Source: Karstenula rhodostoma CBS 690.94
Lineage: Eukaryota > Ascomycota > Dothideomycetes > Pleosporales > Didymosphaeriaceae
DNA length: 64,000 bases
Direction of reading: 5' to 3'
Assembly: GCA_010093485.1 (NCBI GenBank)
Contig: MU001492.1
Location: 1,101,122 to 1,165,121, forward strand
The notes beneath the pieces were generated by a model. It was not told the DNA's origin and made no database searches. It saw only the letters and a list, made by a program, of their open reading frames with translations. This document shows, in pieces, positions 33,774-43,426 of the stretch. Made by a program: the position numbers and the translations under genes. Position 1 is the first letter of the stretch. Each line of letters begins with the position of its first letter.

Positions 33774-34174
33774 CGTGGAAAGTAGTAGAGGTTTTGTCGA
33801 TACGCGTCATTGCCAAAGGTTGATGAGGCGCACCGAGACGAAGTATGCCCCACTATGCACACGAGTCAGGCTTCATGGTGGAGAACCCAATTGGCGCTCA
33901 GATTTCACAATCGTCTTACTCTTAGTTCGCCACACCAATTCAGAATGTACTGGAGCTTTTAACCTTTCAGCATGTTCATTATCTCGGAAAAATATAACGT
34001 CGCGTGCGTGACAAAATACCTATCTTCGCTGATCTCCGTGAGACCCCGCTGAGGGGTAGCTCCAGCTAGACCAACACCGATTTTCCGAACAATCGGTATG
34101 TTCGAGATAGGAAATGGATGTGATTGCCGACGGAGGCTCGCCGCCTCACTATCTACATGGAATCTTGTATGCTG
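33774..34174. other. intergenic, nothing recognised
   Basis: 400 bp between the SDR start codon and the 3' end of the NodB-fold gene, same strand; contains the SDR promoter. Confidence 0.5.
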
Positions 34175-35231
34175 CTATTTTCCAGTCCCGCTAATCCTCC
34201 CAGATCGGAACTCTTCTGCCATCTGTGCTGCTGTACACCATTCAACGCCTTCATGCGTATTTACCCACTTGATGAAACGTTCATGCATCATCAGAATGTG
34301 CGGACGGCCTGATACCTGCGGGTGAATGCTAATAGGGAAGATATATGTGTCGTAGTGCTCGTAGCACCAAGTGAACATGTCTCGCCAGGTGCGCTCCACG
34401 GAGTACGGGTCAACATATCCGTGCTATCACCGGAATCCTATCGGTTCGCGCATCTCAGGATCCAATCGACATACGCACCGCATTCGGTCTTGCACCATCC
34501 CATTGGAACGGCGGCCAATCATCCAGTGTCCAGTTCGCCGGAATCTCTGCGATATCACTCGGCTCTGCATGTTTCATCGGCACCATCCACTCATCGGGGT
34601 GCTTCGAGTAATCAGTGGTAACCATCTCTTCCTTTCCAGTGCTGACGTAGTACGGCTGAAAGTCGTCATGCATAAAGGAGTGGTCGTATTTGAGGCCCAG
34701 CTTGCCCATCAGCTCGATCTGATCAGGGTGGTTCTCCCAGGTCGGCGAGGTGAAACCGAGAGGCGGTTTTCCGCAGAAGTCTGTTGCGATCTTGATCGTC
34801 TTTACGAAAATGGCTTCCAGCTGTTCGCGTGTGAGATCGGAGCAGAACTCGTGCGTGTAGCCATGGAGCGTGCTACCGTCGTGTCAGTTGCTGGGTACAA
34901 GCCGTGGTTCACGGGATTGCGCTCACATCTCGTGTCCAGCGTCTCGAATCTTTGCTATATCATCCGGAAATGTTTCGATGGTAGGTCACGGTGTGTACCA
35001 CGTTGCTTTGATGTTGTACTTCTCGTACAGTTCTAGGAGCCGCTCTACACCTCGAGTGGTCCCAAATACACCTGCTCAACGATTAGACGGCCAATGGTCG
35101 CACGGATAGAAGATGAGCATACTTCGCGATACATTCGTGAGGTTTCGGGGCCCTCCTTTTGTGGTGTTGATGTGATTGGCCACCGCACCAACGTCGAGGC
35201 CATAGCCTACAAGCACTTGTTTCTTTCCCAT
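34175..35231 (-). pseudogene. NodB-fold hydrolase (polysaccharide deacetylase / cyclic-imide hydrolase type) with in-frame stop
   Basis: Exons 35231-35123, 35071-34927, 34872-34479 and 34423-34175 join in one frame of 299 codons. The family is PuuE/PgdA-like: VGYGLDVGAV (metal Asp), LHGYTHE (metal His pair), LGLKYDHSFMHDDFQPYY, IPANWTLDDWPP and HPQVSGRPHILMMHERF. Members include peptidoglycan/chitin deacetylases and cyclic imide hydrolases such as those in fungal nicotinate catabolism. Codon 65, at 34986-34988, is TGA where the family has the Gly of a PGHT-like motif, and the next codon is Pro (CCT) where His is expected. Every splice site (GTATGC, GTGAGC, GTGCGT donors) and the rest of the frame are intact, so the damage is recent, or a sequencing error. 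No local GT-AG intron removes the stop. Confidence 0.75.
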
Positions 35232-35531
35232 AAGAGGTGTGAAAGATGCACTCGAAATCAGAGAACATTCGCTGTTATGAACACGGTAGAGCAGCGGTTC
35301 AAAGCAGCCGTATCAGTGAGGGGTATCCCGGCGCGAGATAGTTCTGGTGGGGCTGCGGACCCCTTGCAACACGGAGGACAGCGCGCGATAGCAACTTGAA
35401 CATAGTATGAATGATGCGTAGAATACCGCGGCTTGCAAAAGCGCACGAAGAGTCAACAATCGATTTGTACAATCACCGTGTCATATGTGTCGCTGATATG
35501 CTCTATTTGTTACTTGTTGATCATGTCATGC
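35232..35531. other. intergenic, nothing recognised
   Basis: 300 bp between the NodB-fold gene and the flavin monooxygenase gene, both minus strand. Confidence 0.5.
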
Positions 35532-37494
35532 TTATAGCCGGGCATGCTCACTCTGGCCATGATTATGCAGTAATCCTTCTTCAATCGCCTTGATCTGCAG
35601 CGCCAGCAATCTAGAATAGTACCTTGTGATCGCTAGGTTCCCTCCCATGAACCTGTGTGTATGTTAGCACTTGCTGCTCCTAGTTTACGGCAGTCCGAAT
35701 GGAGACTTACCAAAAGCCGGGATGTCCTGACTGTTGCCACATGGTTCTGAACTCGCCTTCTGAGTTCAAGCCCCAAACATCCCCTACACGATCAGCCACT
35801 GCGTTGCCAAAGATGCTCTTCGCTTCGGTTCGCATGTTCTGATAGCCAGTCGCGAATACAATCTCATCAGCCTCCAATTTTGAACCGTCTGCAAACTCGA
35901 TGCCATCCGGCAAAAGTTTTGCAAGTTCCTGACCCTGTTTGACCTTGATCTTGCCGTCAATAATGAGTTTTGATGCACCAACATCAATGTAATATCCACC
36001 TCCACGTTGGTAGTATTTGATAAGGAGCCCGGAATCCATGTCGCCCATGTCGATGCCGAAGCCTGCTGCACGCAGCCCATCTAGAAGCTCCTTGTCGTTC
36101 TCGTTTTGCAGTTTCGTGACCTTGACCTGTAAAGTCTTCATGATCTCGCCCGGCATGGACCACAAGGCCAGATCTGCATCTTCGGTTGGCGGACCATCCT
36201 CGTCATAAAGACCCTTCAACCCGATGTCTGTGATGGATTCGGACGAGATTACGCAAGTAGTGCTGCGCTGGACAATAGTGACATCGTAACCTTTCTCATA
36301 AAAGTCTTGCGCAATGTCGTGACCAGAATTACAGCAGCCGACCACCACAGCCTTTGCACCCTTCAAGTTCGGACGGGCACCGGAAAATTCGGAAGAGTGG
36401 CACAGACGCGAACCTTTGAAGGTTTCCATACCCGGCAACTTCGGAAAGTTTTTCTTTCCTGAGTGTCCCGTCGCTTGAATAATGTGATTGGGATGAAAGG
36501 TACGTGTATCTGTTGAGCCATTGGGTAGCTTGCGCTCAACTGTAACTGTCCACTGCTTCTTGACCTCATTCCAATATGACGATGTGAGCTTAGTGGATGT
36601 CCACACATTGAGCTCCAGGTGTTTCACATACGACTCGAACCAGTCGGCGAGTTTGTCTTTGGGGGTAAAAACCGGCCAATGGGGTGGGAAAGGAATGTAA
36701 GGCAAGTGATCGTACCAAACGGGATCATGGAGTACGAGCTGGTGATAGCGCTTGCGCCAGTTGTCGCCCACCCGTTCATTCATGTCCACCATCAGGGAAG
36801 GAATATTGAGCATCTTGAGTCTGGCCGCCGCGGCAAGTCCTCCCTGACCAGCACCGATGATCAGCACCTTGGGATCGATTCCTTCCAGATTGCTCTCAGC
36901 CTCACGCCTCTCGCGCCAGTTCTTGCGAGTGGGATCGCCCCCATGTCGAACGCCCTTGGTTCGCCTCTTGCCTGTAGGTTCCTCGTAGCCCTTGAGCTCC
37001 ACGAGAACAGTGTAGATTGTGAATATCTTCCATGTTCCGTTCTCTTCAGCCAGGTTCAACACGCCTCGACCGCGTCCAATCTGCGTCTCGAAGTTAAAGT
37101 ACGTCGCTATGCCGTTCACTTCTCCGATCCCGTCTATCGGTCCGAATGTCGGCTGCCTGTGAGCCGCGCTGGTGTCAACATCGATCTTTGTAAGTGGTGT
37201 CTTGCTCGACACCACAAAGTTGGAGATGATCTCGCTTCCTTTCAGGGTTCTGAAATCCCACGTGAGAGCTAGGTGGTCCCGCCAGTAGCTCTTGTCGCCC
37301 AGAAGAAGGTTTGCAATCCCAGCGAAGCTTTTGCTGGAAATAGCCCGCCCTAGATTTGAAATGACGTCGTTTGCTACCTTTGCTGCATCGACGTTTGATG
37401 ATGTTGAGGTTGCGGGGTAAGCGCCCAATGGGACGTTGACGGAACCTGGCTCGACGCGCTGGGCGGACGGACCGTTTCCATCATGGGCACCCAT
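35532..37494 (-). CDS. FAD-dependent monooxygenase with N-terminal NTF2-like domain
   Basis: Exons 37494-35711 and 35652-35532 (634 aa); intron 35710-35653 splits the Trp of GFW|FMGGN. Residues 43-165 look like an NTF2/SnoaL-like domain (AKVANDVISNLGRAISSKSF..LL....YWRDHLALTWDFRTL). The flavoprotein part has the FAD Rossmann motif GAGQGGLAAA at 214-223, the DNWRKRYHQLVLHDPVWYDHLP block of YUCCA/FMO-like enzymes, an ATGHSG FMO-family segment, FKGSRLCHSSEFSG (FxGxxxHxxxF), the NADPH motif VVVGCCNSGHDIA and a C-terminal ATGYQNMR. These enzymes hydroxylate or Baeyer-Villiger-oxidise small substrates with NADPH and oxygen; the substrate here is unknown. It appears intact although its neighbours to the right are broken. 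It may work with the adjacent SDR and NodB-fold gene (inference). Confidence 0.9.
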
Positions 37495-37800
37495 GGTTGG
37501 TTGTGTGCTTGGAATGCTAAGCAGGTGAATTGAGGGTAAGCTAGTGAGAGAAGATGTGTGATTTGGGGACGGTTGGGCGGTGCGTGTTCTACAGAAGGAA
37601 CGGAGGCAGTGAATGTTGGAGCTGCATCCTTATACGATGTCATGGGCATGCTCGCTTCTGCTGAGCCGTCATGTGTGCCTTCCAGCGTGGGCGCTGTTGC
37701 TCTTTCGGTTCGCCTGGCCGGGCGCGGCATCGGATAGAAGTGCGGGGGGCTGACGATGGTTCCCCACACCGCCAACATCCCGCTCCGTCACCCCAACACG
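37495..37800. other. promoter side of the monooxygenase gene
   Basis: About 300 bp, no coding sequence recognised. It borders the SDR remnant on the right. Confidence 0.4.
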
Positions 37801-38127
37801 ACCTATCCCCACATTTACCCCGCCAACGCTGCGAGGACCTCGGTGCTCTGGGTCGAAGCCGCCCAATTCACCACCTCACGTCTCCGCGAAGAAGGCGGTG
37901 CCTGCCATGTTGTGGCCGCCGACGTGAGATTACACAGCACAACGTTCCGATCGGACGAACGGGTGAGCCAGAAGATGTCGCGAACGCCGCTCTGTGGTTG
38001 GCGAGCGATGCTAGCAAATACGTGACGGGCCAGAGCTTAGTGGTGGATGGAGGTTTGACGAGTCAAGCAGGCACTGGGCAGCAAGGAAGCGTGATCGCAT
38101 ATATCACAGTGGGACTACTACACGCGT
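37801..38127 (+). pseudogene. SDR pseudogene with internal deletion
   Basis: Two SDR fragments in different frames lie next to each other. The first reads [15 protein letters not shown] (the strand-3 acidic motif region of an SDR). It is followed at once by [28 protein letters not shown] and [11 protein letters not shown], the C-terminal cofactor-loop and VDGG end of a classical SDR. The catalytic middle (NAG, Ser, YxxxK) is missing, as is a clean TGxxxGxG start. About 100-130 residues are therefore deleted. Opposite strand to the neighbouring metabolic genes. Confidence 0.7.
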
Positions 38128-38319
38128 AAGACCTTCCCTAAGAAGATGCATCTCGTTCACTGCCTCTTTGCCCAACCCCAAGATTGGCCATTGGGCGCGC
38201 CAGATCGTAACACGGCATCTAGAGACCCGAGGAAAGTGCCTTTCGCCCGAAGGCGGCACCGAACTGTCCATTTCATCATCCAAAGGAACGTCCAGCGTCT
38301 GTAGGGCCCCAGTATTGAC

Positions 38320-39640
38320 TTAAGGCGCGTCTCGAAATCCTTTCACACCTTCTAGCGATATCACCTTACCCTCGTCTGCCAGCCTGTTCATACGTTTAAA
38401 ATGCATCGACATGCAGATAATAACGATTGAAAAGAGCATCTGCAATGCAATCGTGGCCTATATGCCCGGAAGATACCATGGCGCGTTCTGACTCCTGAAG
38501 ATGAGACCCCTATAGATGCCTCCAGCGCCACCAAAGCTAACTATCGTTGCTGCTACAATGGCCCGCTTCTGAATTTTTGCTGTCTGGTTCTGTCCATAGA
38601 CCAGCGTGGCCAGGACATTGGCTTGTGTACCGAATGCCGCAAGAAAAATACCGAAGTAGCAAATACCAGGCGGTTTTGCGTACATTGCAATGAGTAGACC
38701 ATTCTAGATGCGCGGGTACGAAGTTAGCGGAGGTCACAGTCATGACTGTAGGTACAAGGTATCTGGCCTGAGACAGGTTGATCTTGTACCTGGGTCTGCC
38801 TTACCATAACAGATACAGACTGTGACACAAGCATTGGCCATTTGAGTTTGTGCTTGTCAGAGAAGTATGCGAAAACAAAGGGTAGAATGTTGCCAAAGAT
38901 ATATGGAGGCGCGCACAAAAGCTGGCTGAGTGCATATGAGAAGCTTGGGCAAGGAGTTAGTTCTACAGGAGTGAATGGGTGCAGAACGCCCTACCTCAGT
39001 TTTCACGAAGGATGATGGGGAGGAAAATGTTGAGTGAGTAGATGCTGGACAGTACGACAAAAGATTGGATGGAATAGACGCCAATTTTCCAATCCCACAG
39101 TATATTTAGTGAGTCTTTGAATGTGATGTGCTCGGCATGTGTGCCTTCTTTCTCCAGGCTGACGCGCGAGGTGGCGATGTACTCCTGGCGATCAGTCAAA
39201 AAGCTTGCCTTCTCCGGAACTGATAGAGTGTCAGACTTTTGGAGCCCGCTCCAAAGCGGGTGCAAACATACAATCGATCAAGAAGATTGGTGACAGAAAT
39301 CCAGCGACTATGGTGGTTGCCCCCTCGACGATGAAAATCCAACGCCAGCCGTGGCTGAACTTTCCATCGCCTACGCGGATGAGTCTCAGGACGTAGGAAA
39401 TTCATAACTGTGAGCTTTGACTTTGACGTTTACCACGAAGCTACTCGAGATTACCACAGGACCGAATCCCTGGAAAAGTTGAGCCAGCCAGTAGACGGTA
39501 GGAGCGAGAACAAAAGAAGAACATTGTTTCGCAAGTTGGCATGCTGCGTCAGAAAGGACTAGATAGAAAGGGTTCGCCTCGGAGGACAGTCTGCAAATCA
39601 AGAGCATCAAGGTATAACGCGCAACCGGAGAGACGTTCAT
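38320..39640 (-). pseudogene. MFS transporter pseudogene (allantoate/nicotinate permease type)
   Basis: Fragments of a TNA1/Dal5-like anion:cation symporter run along the minus strand: HGWRWIFIVEGATTIVAGFL, then (across a normal intron GTATGT...TATCAG near 39277-39226) FPEKASFLTDRQEYI, DWKIGVYSIQSFVVLSSIYSLNIFLPIIL, FSYALSQLLCAPPYIFGNILPF, YFGIFLAAFGTQANVLATLVYGQN and KIQKRAIVAATIVSFGGAGGI. The N-terminal helices are missing or unrecognisable. TGA follows ILREN near 38997, and TAG at about 38459 interrupts PGI|ATIALQMLFSIVIIC, after which the C-terminal tail continues in the same frame to a TAA at 38320-38322. At least three lesions make it non-functional. Confidence 0.75.
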
Positions 39641-40500
39641 TACGCCTCCGGATCATCATTGATCTTCATCACCAATGAGCCAATCCCGGGCAAGTTATTC
39701 TTCTCCCGATGAGCTTCGGGAATCGACTCCAGAGTCCACACATTTTCGATTAGCAGCTGGATCTTGCACGAGACCAATCATTCAAAGCACTTCAGCAGCT
39801 CTGGCCCGTACATTCTCCAATCCTGGTCGATGTAGTAGAAGCTTGTGTGTTTAGGGCAGAAGGGAACTGTACCCCTTGCTAGCAGTTTCGCAATAGAGGG
39901 AGCCGACTCCTACTGCTCGACACCCTGCAGAGGGTGTCTTGGTTTCCGCCATAATCAACGAGTCTTCCACCCTTAGGGTTGATGATCTGCCAGCACTCGT
40001 ACCAGGACTATTACCTGCGATGGTGTCAGCAGACGAGAACATACCTAAGTGGAATCGATGTTTCATACCCGAGCGCATCGAAGGCCGCTTCAATCCTCCC
40101 CGTTTCTGTCATGGTTTGAATCCAGTTCTTGTCATTGTAGCCTAATAATTTGACGCCATCCTCGCAGAGATCCACACTTCTCGGGGCAGTTCCAGAGCTC
40201 AGCTTCGGCATCGTACTGGGTGAGGCAGGCGTCTATATCGCCAACTCGAAACCTCGAGCTTCCGGGACCCTCCTCATGGACTCTCCCGACAATGGTGTAT
40301 CCAGGCGTCAACGGGAGCGCTCGTTTGCTGAAGGTAGGTGCCTTCGCGCATCAGAAAGTCGGCACCTCCCATCCCAGAGTAAGTTGTCTTGACCTGGACG
40401 TGGTTGGCCGCTGGAGGCTCGATTTGAGCTTCGACGATCTCAAAATGTGATGCACCACTAAACAGCGGGATGAGGGTTCTGCGGATAGCGGTGGTTATGT
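39640..40500 (-). pseudogene. zinc-type/quinone-oxidoreductase-like MDR dehydrogenase pseudogene
   Basis: Successive pieces in shifting frames match a fungal medium-chain dehydrogenase: LIPLFSGASHFEIVEAQI, VQVKTTYSGMGGADFLMREGTY, TPGYTIVGRVHEEGPGSS plus RFRVGDIDACLTQYDAEAEL, TETGRIEAAFDALGYE, INPKGGRLVDYGGNQDT and finally IENVWTLESIPEAHREKNNLPGIGSLVM. At least three frameshifts and two or more in-frame stops (after GGN...GVEQ and after LLKCFE) break it. Its stop codon overlaps the first base of the MFS remnant, so no promoter space is left between two formerly separate genes. Confidence 0.72.
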
Positions 40501-41351
40501 TGTGCTGAATATTGCTCGAGGGTAGAAATCGCTACGAGAAGAGTGTTATGCGTGAAGAAATAGTGGTTGATGTAGGTGTTTGTCGTTGGTGCTGGTGCTG
40601 AAGGGGAAATGAGGGTGCGATGCTGCTATTCTTATACACAAGTGTACAATGCCCTTCATGCTACGGCCCCCTCTCCAGATCTGGGCGCAGCGACGTTCTC
40701 CTCACCCACCTCCATGCTGACGCGAGTTAGCAGCAGTTGATCTCCAGACGGCGGAACGCCAATGACGAATAGGCGCGACTACCCATGCCTCAGCCTGTGC
40801 CATAGACTCTCCACCGGCATCTAAATTTTCCCATCCCTTTTCTATTATACATTTATGGAGAAAGAGCATAAAAGAGAGTCAGAAGGGTATACAGTGGTCC
40901 GTGCTAGATCCGACCTTCACGTCGGCTCCAACCGCGCTTGACTTGTTTGGGAGAGGAGTGCGCTGACCAATCGCATCTCAGCTCCCGCACAGCCACTGGC
41001 CCCAGTCCACCAAAGCTTTCGGTCCCTGTCAGCACTTCTTCGACCCTACCATGGAACCGCCCCATACCTTTGCCTATCAAACCTTGCCGGATACGCATAC
41101 TAAGCCACCGAAGCTTTCGGTCCCACTATGGCAGTGCTTGATTCGCACTGGCTCTCCTGATAAGCGCATGATGCACATTTCGGGGATGCACTGCGAGGGC
41201 GGGTAAACTAGCACTCTCCCTAGCTAGCAGAGGTGCCTTACTAGACACCCCGATATTTACATACATCTCTCATAACCAGCGTTGATATTTCATCGTTTGA
41301 ACCCCTTGGAATCCGTTGGTTTTATTTTACTAGACTCTCCGTCATAGCGCT
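40501..41351. other. intergenic, nothing recognised
   Basis: 850 bp between the decayed MDR gene and the next plus-strand gene. A near-repeat of CCACCRAAGCTTTCGGTCCC occurs at about 41006-41025 and 41105-41124. No gene supported. Confidence 0.45.
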
Positions 41352-43082
41352 ATGACTGGACTTATCGGAAAGCTTGCCCAGGGCGTCTCAGTAGGAATCG
41401 GCCTGGCAGGGGAAAAATACTACAATCACAAAGAACGTAAAGCAGCATTAGCAGAGCAAGAGCGAGGGGAATCAAGTCGCAGCCCGGAGGGTTTCGAAAG
41501 CAGGAATAGTCCGGACGTGGATGAGAGGTCAACTAATGACGAAGAGACGGCTGATGATGAACGAATGTGGGCGCTGGACGAAGCCGCTGGCCCTCCTCCA
41601 TCCTATGAGACGATCAATTCGAATCCCGAGCAGGCCATCGCAGAGCTCGCGCATACCGTTGTCGAAGCGAAGAGCCACCAACCACAGATATACAATGGAC
41701 AAGTGTCGCGACTCCCTTATCCCGTGATCATCCCACAGAGGCGACCGGGTTCGAAAGCTAGAGGATGGACGCGTGCATATGCTCCGGATTTGGAGCCACT
41801 AGGTATCGACCAAGACAGTTTCATGAAGTTTCTGGAAAGTTGGGACAAATCGGCACAAGGGTCGCCTTGGTTCAAGGCGGTTTCTTTGACAGCTGGGATC
41901 GTCGGCATGGCAATCCCAGGACCGCTAGTAATGGGCATCACCACTGCTGTGTCGATTGCTGCTCAGTACGTACCATCGGTGCTACCATCTTCACACAAAC
42001 ACCTTAGCTAACAGAAATACAGAGTTGGTCACGAATTTCAAGGCAGAGCTAAATCGAACACCTTCCTGGACCAAATGAACAAGGATGTCTTCATGCCGGC
42101 GGGACTCTATGCGATGGTCATAGTATGCAAACAAGATGCCAGCGTCACAGGCGGAATCCAGCTCAACATGGAGACCGTGAATTTCGAAAACGCTAAGAAC
42201 GTCTCAAAATGGGGGCTTCCTGGCGACGACCCCGCATCAAAATCTGCAAATTTCACTCGGCCCATCCGCATAGCCTCTGGCAAAGCAAATGTTGATGAGA
42301 TGCCGCTGGAGATCGCACCACTGATATATCCTGGCCTTGAAGATATGATGAAGCGGCCGGAGCTCAAACGCGACGAAAGTTTCAAGGAGAGAATGATGCG
42401 CAACAAGGACTTTGTTGCTGATTACTTCGATAGACGGGCGCAGGCAAATTTCTCTGGGAACAATCCGGACGCAGCTCTCACGAAGGCTCACGGGGAGGCG
42501 CCGGAATTCAAGAGTCGCTTTGCAGACCCGAACAATGCCTGTAACAACGGACACCTGGTGTCCCTCGTAACAGGTGGGAAGGTTGTGGTACAAAGCCGTG
42601 GACTGCTTGGCATGCGCGGTGGAGGTGGCCGTGGTGGTGATCGTCAACGTGGTGGACTTCTCGGAAGTGCGCTTGCAGCAGTGGGAGGCCGTCAAGAAAG
42701 CAGTGGTCTTCTCAGCACACGCGAGAGTTTACTTGCCAGCCGCCAAGGAGGAAGTTTTCCAGGATACGACCACGACAATGACTGTGCGCATGGCAGAAGA
42801 GGCCCCGGCTATCGTGACCAGAGTAGACAAGCCTATGGCTCTCAATTCCGAGAGGTTGGCGAAGACGGCAAACTTCTGCCTAAAGCGAAGCAACCTGTAC
42901 AGCAACTTAGAGGGCCGATAGGATACGCTGTGAAGGGCGTGAAGAAGGCTCTGAAACCGGATGTTGTCTATTTGACGATTGTGAACCTGCCTACACAGGA
43001 GGAGATGGAGATGGCGAGAGAAGCATTGGGCATGGATAAGAAGAGTTGGCAAGAAATCATCGAAGGCATGCGGAGGAGATAA
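41352..43082 (+). CDS. unrecognised protein with hydrophobic core and RGG-rich linker
   Basis: Exons 41352-41965 and 42023-43082 sum to 558 codons; intron 41966-42022 (GTACGT...TTAGCTAAC...ATACAG) splits a Gln codon. N-terminus: MTGLIGKLAQGVSVGIGLAGEKYYNHKERK, a Gly-rich amphipathic stretch, then acidic disordered sequence with a PPPSYE motif (PY-like). A hydrophobic pair of segments follows at AVSLTAGIVGMAIPGPLVMGITTAVSIAAQ. The second half has a predicted soluble beta/alpha region, then an RGG-like linker (GMRGGGGRGGDRQRGG) and a C-terminal helix (EMEMAREALGMDKKSWQEIIEGMRRR). The PY motif could recruit Nedd4-type ligases and the RGG stretch could bind RNA; both are inference. I have no family name for it. 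Confidence 0.7.
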
Positions 43083-43426
43083 GATTGTGGCAAAGACAAG
43101 CTGATGCCTTCACACTGCACACAAATGTTATGAAATTTATTTCTTTTCACTGGCCCGATTCGATAGAGTGGACGATATCCGTCTTACGATTTCTCTTCAA
43201 ACAGGTGTTCTTCGAACACCTGTTACCATGTACAGAGAGAACATGCAGCTTCTTCAAAACGCACTAACTGCTCTCATCCCTCACTCTCAAATGCTCAAGG
43301 AAAATCCATCATTTCCAAACATGAACGACTCTGATCCTTGACCTGCAAATCCTCTTCAAACACCCACTCCGCCTTCTCGAACCTAGTGTATGCTACAATC
43401 TTTGTCACTATCGCTTGGAGAAACAG
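43083..43426. other. convergent intergenic with hairpin
   Basis: 344 bp between convergent genes. It holds a perfect inverted repeat at 43200-43224 described separately; otherwise nothing seen. Confidence 0.5.
43200..43224. repeat. perfect 11-bp inverted repeat with 3-bp loop
   Basis: AACAGGTGTTC, loop TTC, then GAACACCTGTT. In RNA from either strand this would form a strong hairpin. It lies 120 bp after the stop of the RGG-linker gene, so it would sit in its 3' untranslated region. Confidence 0.8.
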
